Shown: positions 1-5,917 of the stretch, piece after piece
How positions within the stretch are numbered: the first letter of the stretch is position 1
Layout: the number at the start of each line of letters is the position of its first letter
Assembly (NCBI GenBank): GCA_049656905.1
Contig: JBASMO010000166.1
Coordinates: 1 to 8,608 of the forward strand
Source of the DNA: DTU018 sp003444615
Lineage (GTDB): Bacteria; Bacillota; Syntrophomonadia; Syntrophomonadales; Syntrophomonadaceae
Length of the DNA stretch: 8,608 nt
Reading direction: 5' to 3'
Translations under genes and position numbers: made by a program
Notes under the pieces: generated by a model
Database searches by the model: none
What the model saw: the letters and a program-made list of their open reading frames with translations, nothing else
Told to the model about the DNA's origin: nothing

Positions 1-65
1 ATGGTTTCTGGTTTTGCCTGGGGCAGACGGGAACCCTTTTTTATGCCAATTTTTGGGGGAACCAT
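1..65 (+). promoter_or_regulatory. Structured 5' leader of the tup operon (possible riboswitch/attenuator 3' part)
   Basis: The stretch before tupA can fold. Bases 1-8 (ATGGTTTC) pair with 58-65 (GGAACCAT), with one G-U pair. Inside, GGTT at 10-13 can pair with AACC at 32-35, and GGCA at 22-25 can pair with TGCC at either 15-18 or 44-47, so the pairings are mutually exclusive. A run of six T follows at 37-42, as in an attenuator. Molybdate/tungstate genes are often controlled by the Moco/Tuco riboswitch, so this could be the end of such an element. The window starts inside it and I could not match the family consensus. The ribosome binding site at 75-81 lies outside the outer stem. Confidence 0.3.
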
Positions 66-88
66 GTTGATTCTAGGAGGGTTTTGGT

Positions 89-955
89 ATGATTTTCAAG
101 AGAAACAGATTTGTATTGCTAATAAGCTTGTTAACCATATTTATGATGACGGCTCTAGCCGGGTGTGCTCAGGAGGAGGCCCCAGGGCCTGCAGACAATG
201 GACAAGCTGTAGTTAAAGAATTAAAACTGGCCACCACTACCAGTACGGAAGACTCAGGATTACTGGATTATATATTGCCTGAATTTACGAAAGATACCGG
301 TTATGAGGTACAGGTTATTTCTGTAGGTACCGGTCAGGCTATTGAAATGGGCGAGGCCGGGGACGTGGACGTTATCCTGGTGCACTCCCGGGCTGCTGAA
401 GACCAGTTTGTAGAAGAGGGTTATGGCGTGGACCGCCGTGATGTAATGTACAATGATTTCCTAATAATCGGACCTGCTGAAGACCCTGCTGGTATCAAAG
501 GTGAAGCCGACGTAGTAAAAGCATTTACAACTATCCAGGAAAAACAGGCTCCCTTTGTTTCCCGGGGAGATAATTCCGGTACCGACAAGAAAGAAAAGGG
601 CATTTGGTCAAAGGCAGGCATTACTCCTGAAGGAGATTGGTACATAGAAGTTGGTCAGGGTATGGGAGATACCTTCCGTATGGCTGATGAGAAAAAGGCT
701 TATACTCTAATCGACCGGGCTACTTATCTGAACTTAAAGGACAACTATCAACTGGAACCCGTGGTCGAAGGTAGTCCCGAATTATTGAATCCTTACGGGG
801 TTATTCCCGTTAATCCGGAAAAGCACCCCCATGTTGATTTTGAAGGTGCCACTGCCTTTGCAGAGTGGCTGACTTCCGAAAAGGGGCAAAAGATGATTGG
901 GGAATTCGGAGTAGATGAGTTCGGCCAGCAGTTATTTGTACCCGATGCCAAATAG
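89..955 (+). CDS. tupA: Tungstate ABC transporter, substrate-binding lipoprotein TupA
   Basis: This is the extracytoplasmic binding protein of a tungstate importer, 288 residues, anchored to the outer face of the membrane. Residues 1-25 form a lipoprotein signal peptide (MIFKRNR, then a hydrophobic stretch) ending in the lipobox LAGC with Cys26. The mature protein opens with the TupA signature TTTS (49-52) followed by TEDSGLLD. Other conserved blocks are SVGTGQA (78-84), VDVILVHSR (93-101), YNDFLIIGP (121-129) and SRGDNSGT (158-165). In this family TTTS and the SRGDNSGT block contribute to oxyanion binding, and they separate TupA from molybdate-binding ModA. AGGAGGG at 75-81 sits 7 bases before ATG 89 and fixes the start. 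tupB follows after 28 bases. Specificity for tungstate rather than molybdate is inferred from these motifs. Confidence 0.93.
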   Translation: MIFKRNRFVLLISLLTIFMMTALAGCAQEEAPGPADNGQAVVKELKLATTTSTEDSGLLDYILPEFTKDTGYEVQVISVGTGQAIEMGEAGDVDVILVHSRAAEDQFVEEGYGVDRRDVMYNDFLIIGPAEDPAGIKGEADVVKAFTTIQEKQAPFVSRGDNSGTDKKEKGIWSKAGITPEGDWYIEVGQGMGDTFRMADEKKAYTLIDRATYLNLKDNYQLEPVVEGSPELLNPYGVIPVNPEKHPHVDFEGATAFAEWLTSEKGQKMIGEFGVDEFGQQLFVPDAK

Positions 956-983
956 ATAGAGCTAGTATTGCAGGAGGAATAAA

Positions 984-1703
984 GTGGATATTTTTGTCCA
1001 GGGGATAAAGGAAGGTTTTTTGCTCATCTGGCAAATGGATGCGGAAATAGTTAACGTTACCCTGCTGTCGCTGCAGGTATCTTTAACTGCATTAGTGCTA
1101 TCAGCTTTGATAGGGATACCTGTGGGAGCTGCTCTGGCTTTGAAAAATATCCGGGGAAAGCGTATTATTCTGAATACTATTTATACCCTAATGGGCCTGC
1201 CGCCAGTGTTGGCAGGCCTGTTGGTGTATTTATTACTGACCAGCCGGGGGCCCCTGGGACAATATGAGCTTCTTTTTACCCCGGCTGCTATGGTTATTGC
1301 TCAGGTACTGCTGGCAGCACCCATAGTTTGTGGTCTTACCGCCCGGGCGGTCATGGCCTTGAACCAGGAAGTATATGATACCGCAGCCACTCTGGGCGCT
1401 TCCCGCCGTCAGGCAGCAGCAGTTATTATGCGGGAAGCCCGCATGGGTATTATCGCCGCATTGACCACTGCACTAGGCCGGGTTATTGCTGAGGTAGGTG
1501 CGGTAATGCTGGTGGGGGGCAATATTCGCTGGCATACCCGGGTATTGACTACCTCCATAGTTCTGGAAACCCGGATGGGAAATTTCAGCACTGCTATTGC
1601 CATCGGTATTATACTGTTGGCTATTTCCTTTGCTATAAACTTGCTAATTTTGGCTTTGGAAAAGAGGACTTTCCGCTATGAAAACACCATTCAAATTACA
1701 TAA
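984..1703 (+). CDS. tupB: Tungstate ABC transporter, permease TupB
   Basis: This is the inner-membrane channel subunit of the tungstate importer, 239 residues, presumably working as a homodimer with TupA outside and TupC inside. Hydrophobic segments lie at about 25-52, 62-86, 98-122, 155-178 and 202-225, as expected for a small binding-protein-dependent permease. The cytoplasmic coupling loop (EAA-like) is at about 129-152, with DTAATLGAS (132-140) and a basic stretch after it; this loop docks on the ATPase. The start is a GTG, supported by AGGAGG at 972-977 with 6 bases of spacing; the next in-frame Met is residue 18, inside the protein. The last 26 bases overlap tupC, which suggests translational coupling. 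Confidence 0.9.
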   Translation: MDIFVQGIKEGFLLIWQMDAEIVNVTLLSLQVSLTALVLSALIGIPVGAALALKNIRGKRIILNTIYTLMGLPPVLAGLLVYLLLTSRGPLGQYELLFTPAAMVIAQVLLAAPIVCGLTARAVMALNQEVYDTAATLGASRRQAAAVIMREARMGIIAALTTALGRVIAEVGAVMLVGGNIRWHTRVLTTSIVLETRMGNFSTAIAIGIILLAISFAINLLILALEKRTFRYENTIQIT

Positions 1704-2412
1704 TGTTATCAAACGCTACGGAGATCGCGAGGTTCTCAATATAGACCAGCTCAGTATCCCGGCCGAGAAAATTTACACTATTTTAGGCCCTAATGGTTCC
1801 GGGAAAAGCACCTTACTGCGAATTTTGGCTTTGCTTTTGGTTAATGATGCCGGCGAGTTGGAAGTCCTGGGGGAAAAGGTTACCTGGGAAAAAAGGCAGC
1901 TGCTGAAATTGCGGCGCCAGATGTCCATGGTAACCCAGACTTCCTTTATGTTTTCGGGGTCCGTATATTATAATGTATCTTACGGCTTACGGGTGAGAAG
2001 AATGGGGGCCAGGAAAGTACGCAAACGGGTAGACGAAATGCTGGAAATGGTAGGTATGTCTGCGTATAGAGATGCTGATGCCCGTACGCTTTCCGGAGGA
2101 GAACGGCAGAAAGTAGCCATTGCCAGAGCGCTGGCTGTTAATCCCCGGGTATTGTTTTTGGATGAACCTACTTCCAATATAGATGTAGCTAGCGCCGCCG
2201 ATATAGAAAAGCATATTCGCTATATAAATAAAGAGCGGGGAACCACTATCATTATAGTGACCCACAACCTGTTTCAAGCCCGGCGGCTGGCAGATGAGGT
2301 TTTGTTTCTAAACGAGGGACGTATTATTGAACAGGGTGCCTGCGAGACCATATTCAACCAACCTGGGGATGAGCGCACCGCTGCTTTCCTGCGTGGCGAA
2401 ACCGTTTTTTAA
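1678..2412 (+). CDS. tupC: Tungstate ABC transporter, ATP-binding protein TupC
   Basis: This is the ATPase that drives tungstate import, 244 residues, cytoplasmic and bound to TupB. All nucleotide-binding motifs are intact: Walker A GPNGSGKST (37-45), Q-loop Gln87, ABC signature LSGGERQ (138-144), Walker B VLFLDEPTS (158-166) and the switch His196 in VTHN. The length is that of a single-domain importer ATPase, with no C-terminal regulatory (TOBE-like) domain such as ModC carries; this also favours Tup over Mod. The start is ATG 1678 inside the end of tupB, with GAGGA at 1664-1668 as ribosome binding site. It is the last gene of the tup operon, and a hairpin follows 5 bases after its stop. Confidence 0.92.
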   Translation: MKTPFKLHNVIKRYGDREVLNIDQLSIPAEKIYTILGPNGSGKSTLLRILALLLVNDAGELEVLGEKVTWEKRQLLKLRRQMSMVTQTSFMFSGSVYYNVSYGLRVRRMGARKVRKRVDEMLEMVGMSAYRDADARTLSGGERQKVAIARALAVNPRVLFLDEPTSNIDVASAADIEKHIRYINKERGTTIIIVTHNLFQARRLADEVLFLNEGRIIEQGACETIFNQPGDERTAAFLRGETVF

Positions 2413-2417
2413 GTTGC

Positions 2418-2450
2418 CAGGGGGTTGTTGCCAACCCCCTGTTAATTTAT
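2418..2450 (+). terminator. Hairpin terminator between convergent tup and CoA-transferase operons
   Basis: A perfect 9-bp stem, CAGGGGGTT (2418-2426) with AACCCCCTG (2433-2441), has a 6-base loop. On the + strand it is followed by a T-rich but interrupted tail (TTAATTTATT). This fits a terminator for tupABC. The same hairpin lies just past the stop of the - strand CoA-transferase, but the tail on that strand is A-rich, so termination in that direction is less certain. Confidence 0.75.
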
Positions 2451-3820
2451 TAAAAAGGAATCCGATTAGTGCGGGACCAGAGCTTCATTTCTTTGGCAGC
2501 TTTGAGCAGTTCGTCGCGGAAATCAGGATGAGCCAGGTTTATCAGGGCCTCCGCTCTGCCCCAAACCGAGGTGGCTTTTAGATTGACGATACCGTATTCA
2601 GTAACCAGGTAGTGCACCTGAGTACGAGGAACCGTTACTACCGCCCCAGGAGTCAACAAAGGTTTAATACGGGAATGCACTTTGCCTTCTTTATCCTTAA
2701 AGGTGGAGGAAAAAGCCAGAATTCCCTTGCCGCCTTTAGAATGAAAGGCCCCAATCACAAAGTCCAGCTGTCCGCCCGTGCCAGAGATTTGGCGCAGACC
2801 GTGAGTTTCCGAGCACACTTGACTTAACAAATCGATTTCCAGAATATTATTAACAGCAATCACCCGATCCTGCATACCGACTCGGACCGGGTCGTTGGTG
2901 TACTGTACTGCGCAGGAGGCACAGCGGGGATTGCCGTCCAAAAAGTCGTAGGTTTCCTGAGTACCCAAGCAGAAAGAATAAGTGCTCTTATTTATATCAT
3001 AATTCTTTTTGGCATTAGTGATTTTGCCTTTTTCATACATCCTTACAAAAGCATCGCAGAACATTTCACTTTGAATACCCAAATCTTTCAAATCCGAATC
3101 AGCAAGCATCTGGCCAATCAGATTGGGCAGGGCTCCGATCCCCAACTGGAGACAGGCACCATCAGGAATCTCATTTAAGATATATTCGGCAATCTTTCTT
3201 TCTTCCGGAGTAGGTTCGGCAGGTGGCGGGGTAGTAAAAATGGGAGTATTGGAGCCTTCTATTATATAATCAATTTCACTGATGTGTACGTATTCATCAT
3301 TACCACCCAGACAAGTGGGCATGTTCTCATTTACTTCCACTATGGCTATCTTAGCCTTCAAGGCCAGCCCGCGGTTGTGAGAATTACCCAGACCGAAATT
3401 AAAGCAGCCGTGTTTGTCCATAGGTGTAACTTGGGAACACCACACCTGGGGAATCAAATGGTCAAACTCCCCTTCACTGTAAGCTAACATAGTGGCTTCG
3501 TGATAGTTGAAGGGATTGTGGGCGGCCAGCCCCAAATCAGCGGCTTTGCGGTCCAGCAGGGTGAAATACCAGGAGAAGTATTGAAAAGACTTTTGCTCTG
3601 GATCATTCTTTATAACTTCCGGAATAGGCAGAACCGAACCGGTTCCTCGTATGGCCACGTTTTCTAATCCGTCTCCAGCCCGTTTGCCCAAAGCTATATC
3701 AAAATCAACCGGTTTGGTGGCAAACATACCGTAATCCACAATGGAATTGGATTCCACTAATTTCGCCGCCTGTTCAGCGGTTATGAGCTTGCTTTTATAT
3801 TCCTCCAGGTAAGTTTTCAA
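2450..3820 (-). CDS. Family I CoA-transferase (acetyl-CoA hydrolase/transferase; probable butyryl-CoA:acetate or 4-hydroxybutyrate type)
   Basis: This 456-residue cytoplasmic enzyme of the acetyl-CoA hydrolase/transferase family moves CoA between short-chain acyl-CoAs and free acids such as acetate. Seen in the sequence: an N-terminal domain (about 10-200); the glycine loop GIGALPN (227-233) starting the second domain; the segment SEMFCDAF with Glu252, which by family alignment is the residue forming the glutamyl-CoA thioester; GTGGQLDF (347-354); TEYG (407-410); and HPDFR (431-435). The length is normal for 4-hydroxybutyrate or butyryl-CoA:acetate transferases. The start is a TTG, fixed by a consensus AGGAGGT 7 bases upstream. 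It is the second gene after an enoyl-CoA hydratase, 46 bases away on the same strand. The exact acyl substrate cannot be read from the sequence; succinate or propionate use is possible. Confidence 0.87.
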   Translation of the reverse strand: MKTYLEEYKSKLITAEQAAKLVESNSIVDYGMFATKPVDFDIALGKRAGDGLENVAIRGTGSVLPIPEVIKNDPEQKSFQYFSWYFTLLDRKAADLGLAAHNPFNYHEATMLAYSEGEFDHLIPQVWCSQVTPMDKHGCFNFGLGNSHNRGLALKAKIAIVEVNENMPTCLGGNDEYVHISEIDYIIEGSNTPIFTTPPPAEPTPEERKIAEYILNEIPDGACLQLGIGALPNLIGQMLADSDLKDLGIQSEMFCDAFVRMYEKGKITNAKKNYDINKSTYSFCLGTQETYDFLDGNPRCASCAVQYTNDPVRVGMQDRVIAVNNILEIDLLSQVCSETHGLRQISGTGGQLDFVIGAFHSKGGKGILAFSSTFKDKEGKVHSRIKPLLTPGAVVTVPRTQVHYLVTEYGIVNLKATSVWGRAEALINLAHPDFRDELLKAAKEMKLWSRTNRIPF

Positions 3821-3827
3821 ATTAAAT

Positions 3828-3834
3828 ACCTCCT
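3828..3834 (-). promoter_or_regulatory. Ribosome binding site that fixes the TTG start of the CoA-transferase
   Basis: On the - strand the bases read AGGAGGT, a full anti-16S match, 7 bases ahead of TTG at 3820-3818. No ATG or GTG stands at a comparable distance, so the TTG is the supported start. Confidence 0.85.
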
Positions 3835-3866
3835 TTACAAATCCCCTTTTTGTTTCTATCAGGAGT

Positions 3867-4643
3867 TTATCTGCCTATAAAGTTCGGTTTTCTTCCTTCC
3901 AAGAAAGCCTTCATTCCTTCAGTTTTATCCTGGCTGGCAAAAAGTACGGCAAATTTTTCTCTTTCCACCTCAGTGCCTACATAAGGATCAAGATGTTGGC
4001 TGAGATCCATCAATTCTTTTACCATTTTTACCGCCAGGGGCGGCTTGCGGCTCAGCTTACGGGCCAGCTTCATGGTAGCTTCCTCCAGCTCTGCCAGAGG
4101 AACTACTTTATTAACCAGGGTGTAATTTAAAGCTGTCTGGCTGTCGATTATGTCACCAGTCAAGACTAATTCCCGGGCCCGGGCACAGCCCACCAGGCGG
4201 GCTAGCCGCTGGGTCCCCCCTGCCGCGGGGAAAATTCCTAAATTGATTTCTGGAAAGCCCAGTTTAGCGTTATCAGCTGCTATGCGCAGATCGCAGGTCA
4301 TGGCCATTTCACACCCGCCTCCTAAGGCAAATCCAGCTATGGAGGCAATAGTAGGCTTAGCTAATCCGAAGAGCTTGTAACCAACTTCATGGGCCCTTTC
4401 AATATATTTCCGCACTTCTAAGGGACCGTAATCGACGAAATCCCGCACATCACCTCCACAGGAGAATACCTGCTCATTGCCTTTCAAAACCACTGCTCTG
4501 ACCTCATCGTCGGATGCAATTTTTTCCAAGATTTCATCCATTTCATCAAGCATTTCTAAATTAAAAGCGTTAAGGGCATCGGGGCGGTTGAACTGCACTA
4601 CAGCTACCGCCTCCTGTTTGGAATAAAGGAAATACTTCCACAT
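3867..4643 (-). CDS. Enoyl-CoA hydratase/isomerase (crotonase family)
   Basis: This 258-residue enzyme most likely adds water to crotonyl-CoA or a similar enoyl-CoA, giving 3-hydroxyacyl-CoA, the second step of beta-oxidation. The crotonase fold signatures are in order: FNRPDALNAF (18-27), the first oxyanion-hole loop FSCGGDVRDF (60-69), IAGFALGGGCEMAMTCD (102-118) and FPEINLGIFPAAGGTQRL (130-147). Both catalytic glutamates of true hydratases are present, Glu112 (in GGGCE) and Glu132 (in PE), 20 residues apart as in rat mitochondrial hydratase (Glu144/Glu164). This argues for hydratase activity rather than an isomerase or hydrolase relative. The start is ATG 4643 with AGGGGGG upstream. It is the first gene of a two-gene operon with the CoA-transferase. 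The substrate chain length is inferred. Confidence 0.9.
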   Translation of the reverse strand: MWKYFLYSKQEAVAVVQFNRPDALNAFNLEMLDEMDEILEKIASDDEVRAVVLKGNEQVFSCGGDVRDFVDYGPLEVRKYIERAHEVGYKLFGLAKPTIASIAGFALGGGCEMAMTCDLRIAADNAKLGFPEINLGIFPAAGGTQRLARLVGCARARELVLTGDIIDSQTALNYTLVNKVVPLAELEEATMKLARKLSRKPPLAVKMVKELMDLSQHLDPYVGTEVEREKFAVLFASQDKTEGMKAFLEGRKPNFIGR

Positions 4644-4656
4644 TAAAAATCCCCCC

Positions 4657-4678
4657 TATATCAAAATACTTTGATATA
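4657..4678. promoter_or_regulatory. Perfect palindrome, candidate operator of the crotonase/CoA-transferase operon
   Basis: TATATCAAA (4657-4665) is repeated inverted as TTTGATATA (4670-4678) around a 4-base spacer: 9 of 9 bases pair. On the - strand it ends right beside the ribosome binding site of the enoyl-CoA hydratase, 14 bases ahead of its ATG. The AT-rich arms and tight placement suit a dimeric repressor site; an mRNA hairpin next to the ribosome binding site is the alternative. It does not match the usual Rex or Fnr boxes. I could not assign a convincing -35/-10 pair nearby. Confidence 0.5.
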
Positions 4679-4835
4679 TTTATTGCTTCGGTAATTTCAT
4701 GGTTTATCCTGCTAATTTATCGAAAAAATAAGAAGATGGGGAAAATTGCGTGATATTGTCGGGTGCTGTCAGGGGCTATTGTTGACACGGGTGTTGACAC
4801 GGGGACGGGGTTGTTGTCACTTTATAAATTTGGGG

Positions 4836-4851
4836 AATGACCAAATGACCA
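4836..4851 (+). repeat. Tandem AATGACCA x2 inside the inverted-repeat element
   Basis: AATGACCA occurs at 4836-4843 and again at 4844-4851. The word GGGGAATG that leads into it (4832-4839) recurs at 4883-4890. GTTGTCAAC (4868-4876) is also the inverse of GTTGACAAC (4910-4918), so the element's centre has internal pairing of its own. Confidence 0.6.
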
Positions 4852-4927
4852 ATGGAACGCAAAATAAGTTGTCAACACATGAGGGGAATGGCCAGTCATC
4901 GCCGTCAAAGTTGACAACAACCCCGTC

Positions 4928-4953
4928 CCCGTGTCACTGGCCCGTGTCACTGG
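4928..4953 (+). repeat. 13-bp tandem duplication CCCGTGTCACTGG x2
   Basis: CCCGTGTCACTGG at 4928-4940 is repeated exactly at 4941-4953. The matching units of the left arm are spaced 12 rather than 13 bases apart, and have GTTGACACGGG in place of the CAGTGACACGGG that exact inversion would give. The arms have therefore drifted or duplicated separately. Confidence 0.85.
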
Positions 4954-4973
4954 TTGTTCATTCAGAAAAGGGC

Positions 4974-5005
4974 GAGACATCACCATCATGGCCTGGTGAT
5001 GTCTC
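4974..5005. other. Perfect 12-bp hairpin
   Basis: GAGACATCACCA (4974-4985) pairs completely with TGGTGATGTCTC (4994-5005) around an 8-base loop, TCATGGCC. On the + strand the tail is TTATTCCC. On the - strand it is GCCCTTTTC, so neither strand has a good terminator tail. It may be a second palindromic repeat, a transcript-end structure or part of a small RNA; there is nothing in the sequence to choose between these. Confidence 0.6.
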
Positions 5006-5050
5006 TTATTCCCGGGGGGGGGAATTTGGAAAGTGTATGTGGTTATGAAC

Positions 5051-5076
5051 TTGCTTGTGGGGAAAAGCCACAGCAA
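5051..5076 (+). other. Bulged hairpin upstream of spoIIR
   Basis: TTGC-T-TGTGG (5051-5060) pairs with CCACA-GCAA (5068-5076): nine pairs with a single bulged T at 5055 and a 7-base loop GGAAAAG. It is followed by ATTCTTT, too weak for a confident terminator call. It lies about 120 bases before the candidate spoIIR promoter, so it may mark the end of a transcript that enters from the repeat region. Confidence 0.4.
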
Positions 5077-5191
5077 ATTCTTTAATGTAATTGTAATCAC
5101 ATTCACAAACAAAGTCAACGCCCAAAAGCTCATTATTACGGCATTTGTACATAAAAAATGTTTTTAGCCACCATGCAGTTTACTTATCGCT

Positions 5192-5220
5192 GTTTAATTT
5201 TTTGCCAGATGGAAATACTT
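5192..5220 (+). promoter_or_regulatory. Candidate sigma-F promoter of spoIIR
   Basis: GTTTA at 5192-5196 fits the sigma-F -35 pattern GYWTA. GGAAATACTT at 5211-5220 fits the -10 pattern GGnRAnAnTW. The spacer is 14 bases, one short of the usual 15. Transcription would start a little before the ribosome binding site at 5236-5243. spoIIR is a classic forespore sigma-F gene, so the match is in the expected place. Confidence 0.5.
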
Positions 5221-5247
5221 AAGTTAACAAAAAAAGGGGGGAGAATA

Positions 5248-5844
5248 ATGCAAAAATGGCTTTGGGTAATCTTACTTTTTACCATAGTTCTGGGTGGTTT
5301 TTGGTGGAGTGAAAAGCAGTGTACTTCACTGGCCGATAGTGTCTTGCGTTTGCATGTAATTGCCAATAGTGACAGTCTAGCCGATCAGGCTTTAAAAATA
5401 AAAGTTAAAAATAAAGTAGTTGAAACCATGTACGGCAAGTTCAGCACCGCTCAAAGCCAACAGGAAGCTTGGCAGATGGCGGTCCAGAACCGAGCTCTAA
5501 TAGAAGAGGCAGCTAGTCAGGCGGTGACCGAATACGGGTACAGTTATCCGGTACAAGTGGAAATTGGTGAATATGAGTTTCCCACTAAGACTTACGGAAA
5601 CTTGGTATTGCCCCAGGGCAGTTATGAAGCGGTACGGGTAGTGATAGGCAAAGGTGAAGGCCAAAATTGGTGGTGTGTCCTGTTCCCGCCTTTATGTATA
5701 ATCTCATCTACTGATGAGGGTTTAAGCCTGGGAAGCAGGAAAGAAGCTCAAGTCTCCTTTAAGTGTTTGGAACTGCTTCCCCAGGGAGCACGTTTCAGTT
5801 TTCATAACCCTACGGAAGAGCCCCAAAATGACACTCAGCCCTAA
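5248..5844 (+). CDS. spoIIR: Stage II sporulation protein R (SpoIIR)
   Basis: This 198-residue sporulation signal protein is made in the forespore and exported toward the mother cell, where it triggers SpoIIGA to process pro-sigma-E. Residues 3-20 form a hydrophobic export signal or membrane anchor. The family signatures follow: LRLHVIANSDS (33-43), DQALKIKVKNKV (46-57), FPTKTYGNLVLP (111-122), SYEAVRVVIGKGEG (125-138) and NWWCVLFPPLC (140-150), the last with the near-invariant Trp pair and two Cys. The start is ATG 5248, with GGGGGGAG at 5236-5243 just upstream. A longer frame back to ATG 5158 exists but has no ribosome binding site and would bury the signal segment behind 30 extra residues. 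The gene stands alone between a candidate sigma-F promoter and a strong terminator. It shows that the organism is, or descends from, a spore former. Confidence 0.93.
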   Translation: MQKWLWVILLFTIVLGGFWWSEKQCTSLADSVLRLHVIANSDSLADQALKIKVKNKVVETMYGKFSTAQSQQEAWQMAVQNRALIEEAASQAVTEYGYSYPVQVEIGEYEFPTKTYGNLVLPQGSYEAVRVVIGKGEGQNWWCVLFPPLCIISSTDEGLSLGSRKEAQVSFKCLELLPQGARFSFHNPTEEPQNDTQP

Positions 5845-5876
5845 TCTGTTATTCCGACATTCTTTCCCCCTCTTGC

Positions 5877-5906
5877 TGGAACGGGTTTGTCCCGTTCCAT
5901 TTTTTT
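5877..5906 (+). terminator. Intrinsic terminator after spoIIR
   Basis: TGGAACGGG (5877-5885) pairs perfectly with CCCGTTCCA (5891-5899) around a TTTGT loop, followed at once by seven T (5900-5906). This is a textbook rho-independent terminator 32 bases after the spoIIR stop. It separates spoIIR from the ispE operon. Confidence 0.95.
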
Positions 5907-5917
5907 GTGGTGATGGC

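Larger units (their letters stand above)
4781..4953. repeat. Long inverted-repeat element (REP/MITE-like) made of TGACACGGG units
   Basis: Two arms, 4781-4823 and 4907-4953, are imperfect inverted copies around an 83-base centre. Their core, 4795-4819 against 4912-4936, is a perfect 25-bp match. Each arm carries two copies of TGACACGGG: 4783-4791 and 4795-4803 on the left, and inverted 4928-4936 and 4941-4949 on the right. The centre has no gene. From memory, GACACGGGGACGG-type repeats are scattered in genomes of Clostridia such as Desulfotomaculum relatives, often beside IS200-like (Y1/RAYT) transposases. On that basis this is most likely a non-autonomous palindromic element moved by such an enzyme elsewhere. 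The structure is certain; the mobile origin is inferred. Confidence 0.7.
4644..5247. other. Gene-free intergenic region with repeats and hairpins
   Basis: This 604-base gap separates the divergent enoyl-CoA hydratase and spoIIR genes. From left to right it holds the operator-like palindrome (4657-4678), a large inverted-repeat element (4781-4953), a 12-bp hairpin (4974-5005), a G9 tract (5014-5022), a bulged hairpin (5051-5076), an imperfect palindrome (5084-5103) and a candidate sigma-F promoter (5192-5220). Open frames across the repeat exist on both strands, but they lack ribosome binding sites and recognisable proteins, so no gene is called. Confidence 0.8.

Noticed and set aside
1..216. 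Open frame with ATG at position 1
   Set aside because: It overlaps tupA in another frame, has no ribosome binding site in view and encodes no recognisable protein; the tupA frame has a lipobox and strong family motifs.
89..2412. Molybdate transporter modABC
   Set aside because: The binding protein has TTTS and the TupA block order, and the ATPase lacks a C-terminal extension; both favour Tup.
4781..4953. CRISPR-like repeats
   Set aside because: The units are only two per arm, inverted between arms and 12-13 bases apart; there are no regular spacers and no cas genes.
4746..5133. Open frames on both strands across the repeat region
   Set aside because: They read through inverted-repeat DNA, lack ribosome binding sites and show low-complexity, family-less products.
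5158..5247. Longer spoIIR start at ATG 5158
   Set aside because: There is no ribosome binding site before it, it would overlap the candidate promoter, and it would place 30 residues ahead of the export signal.
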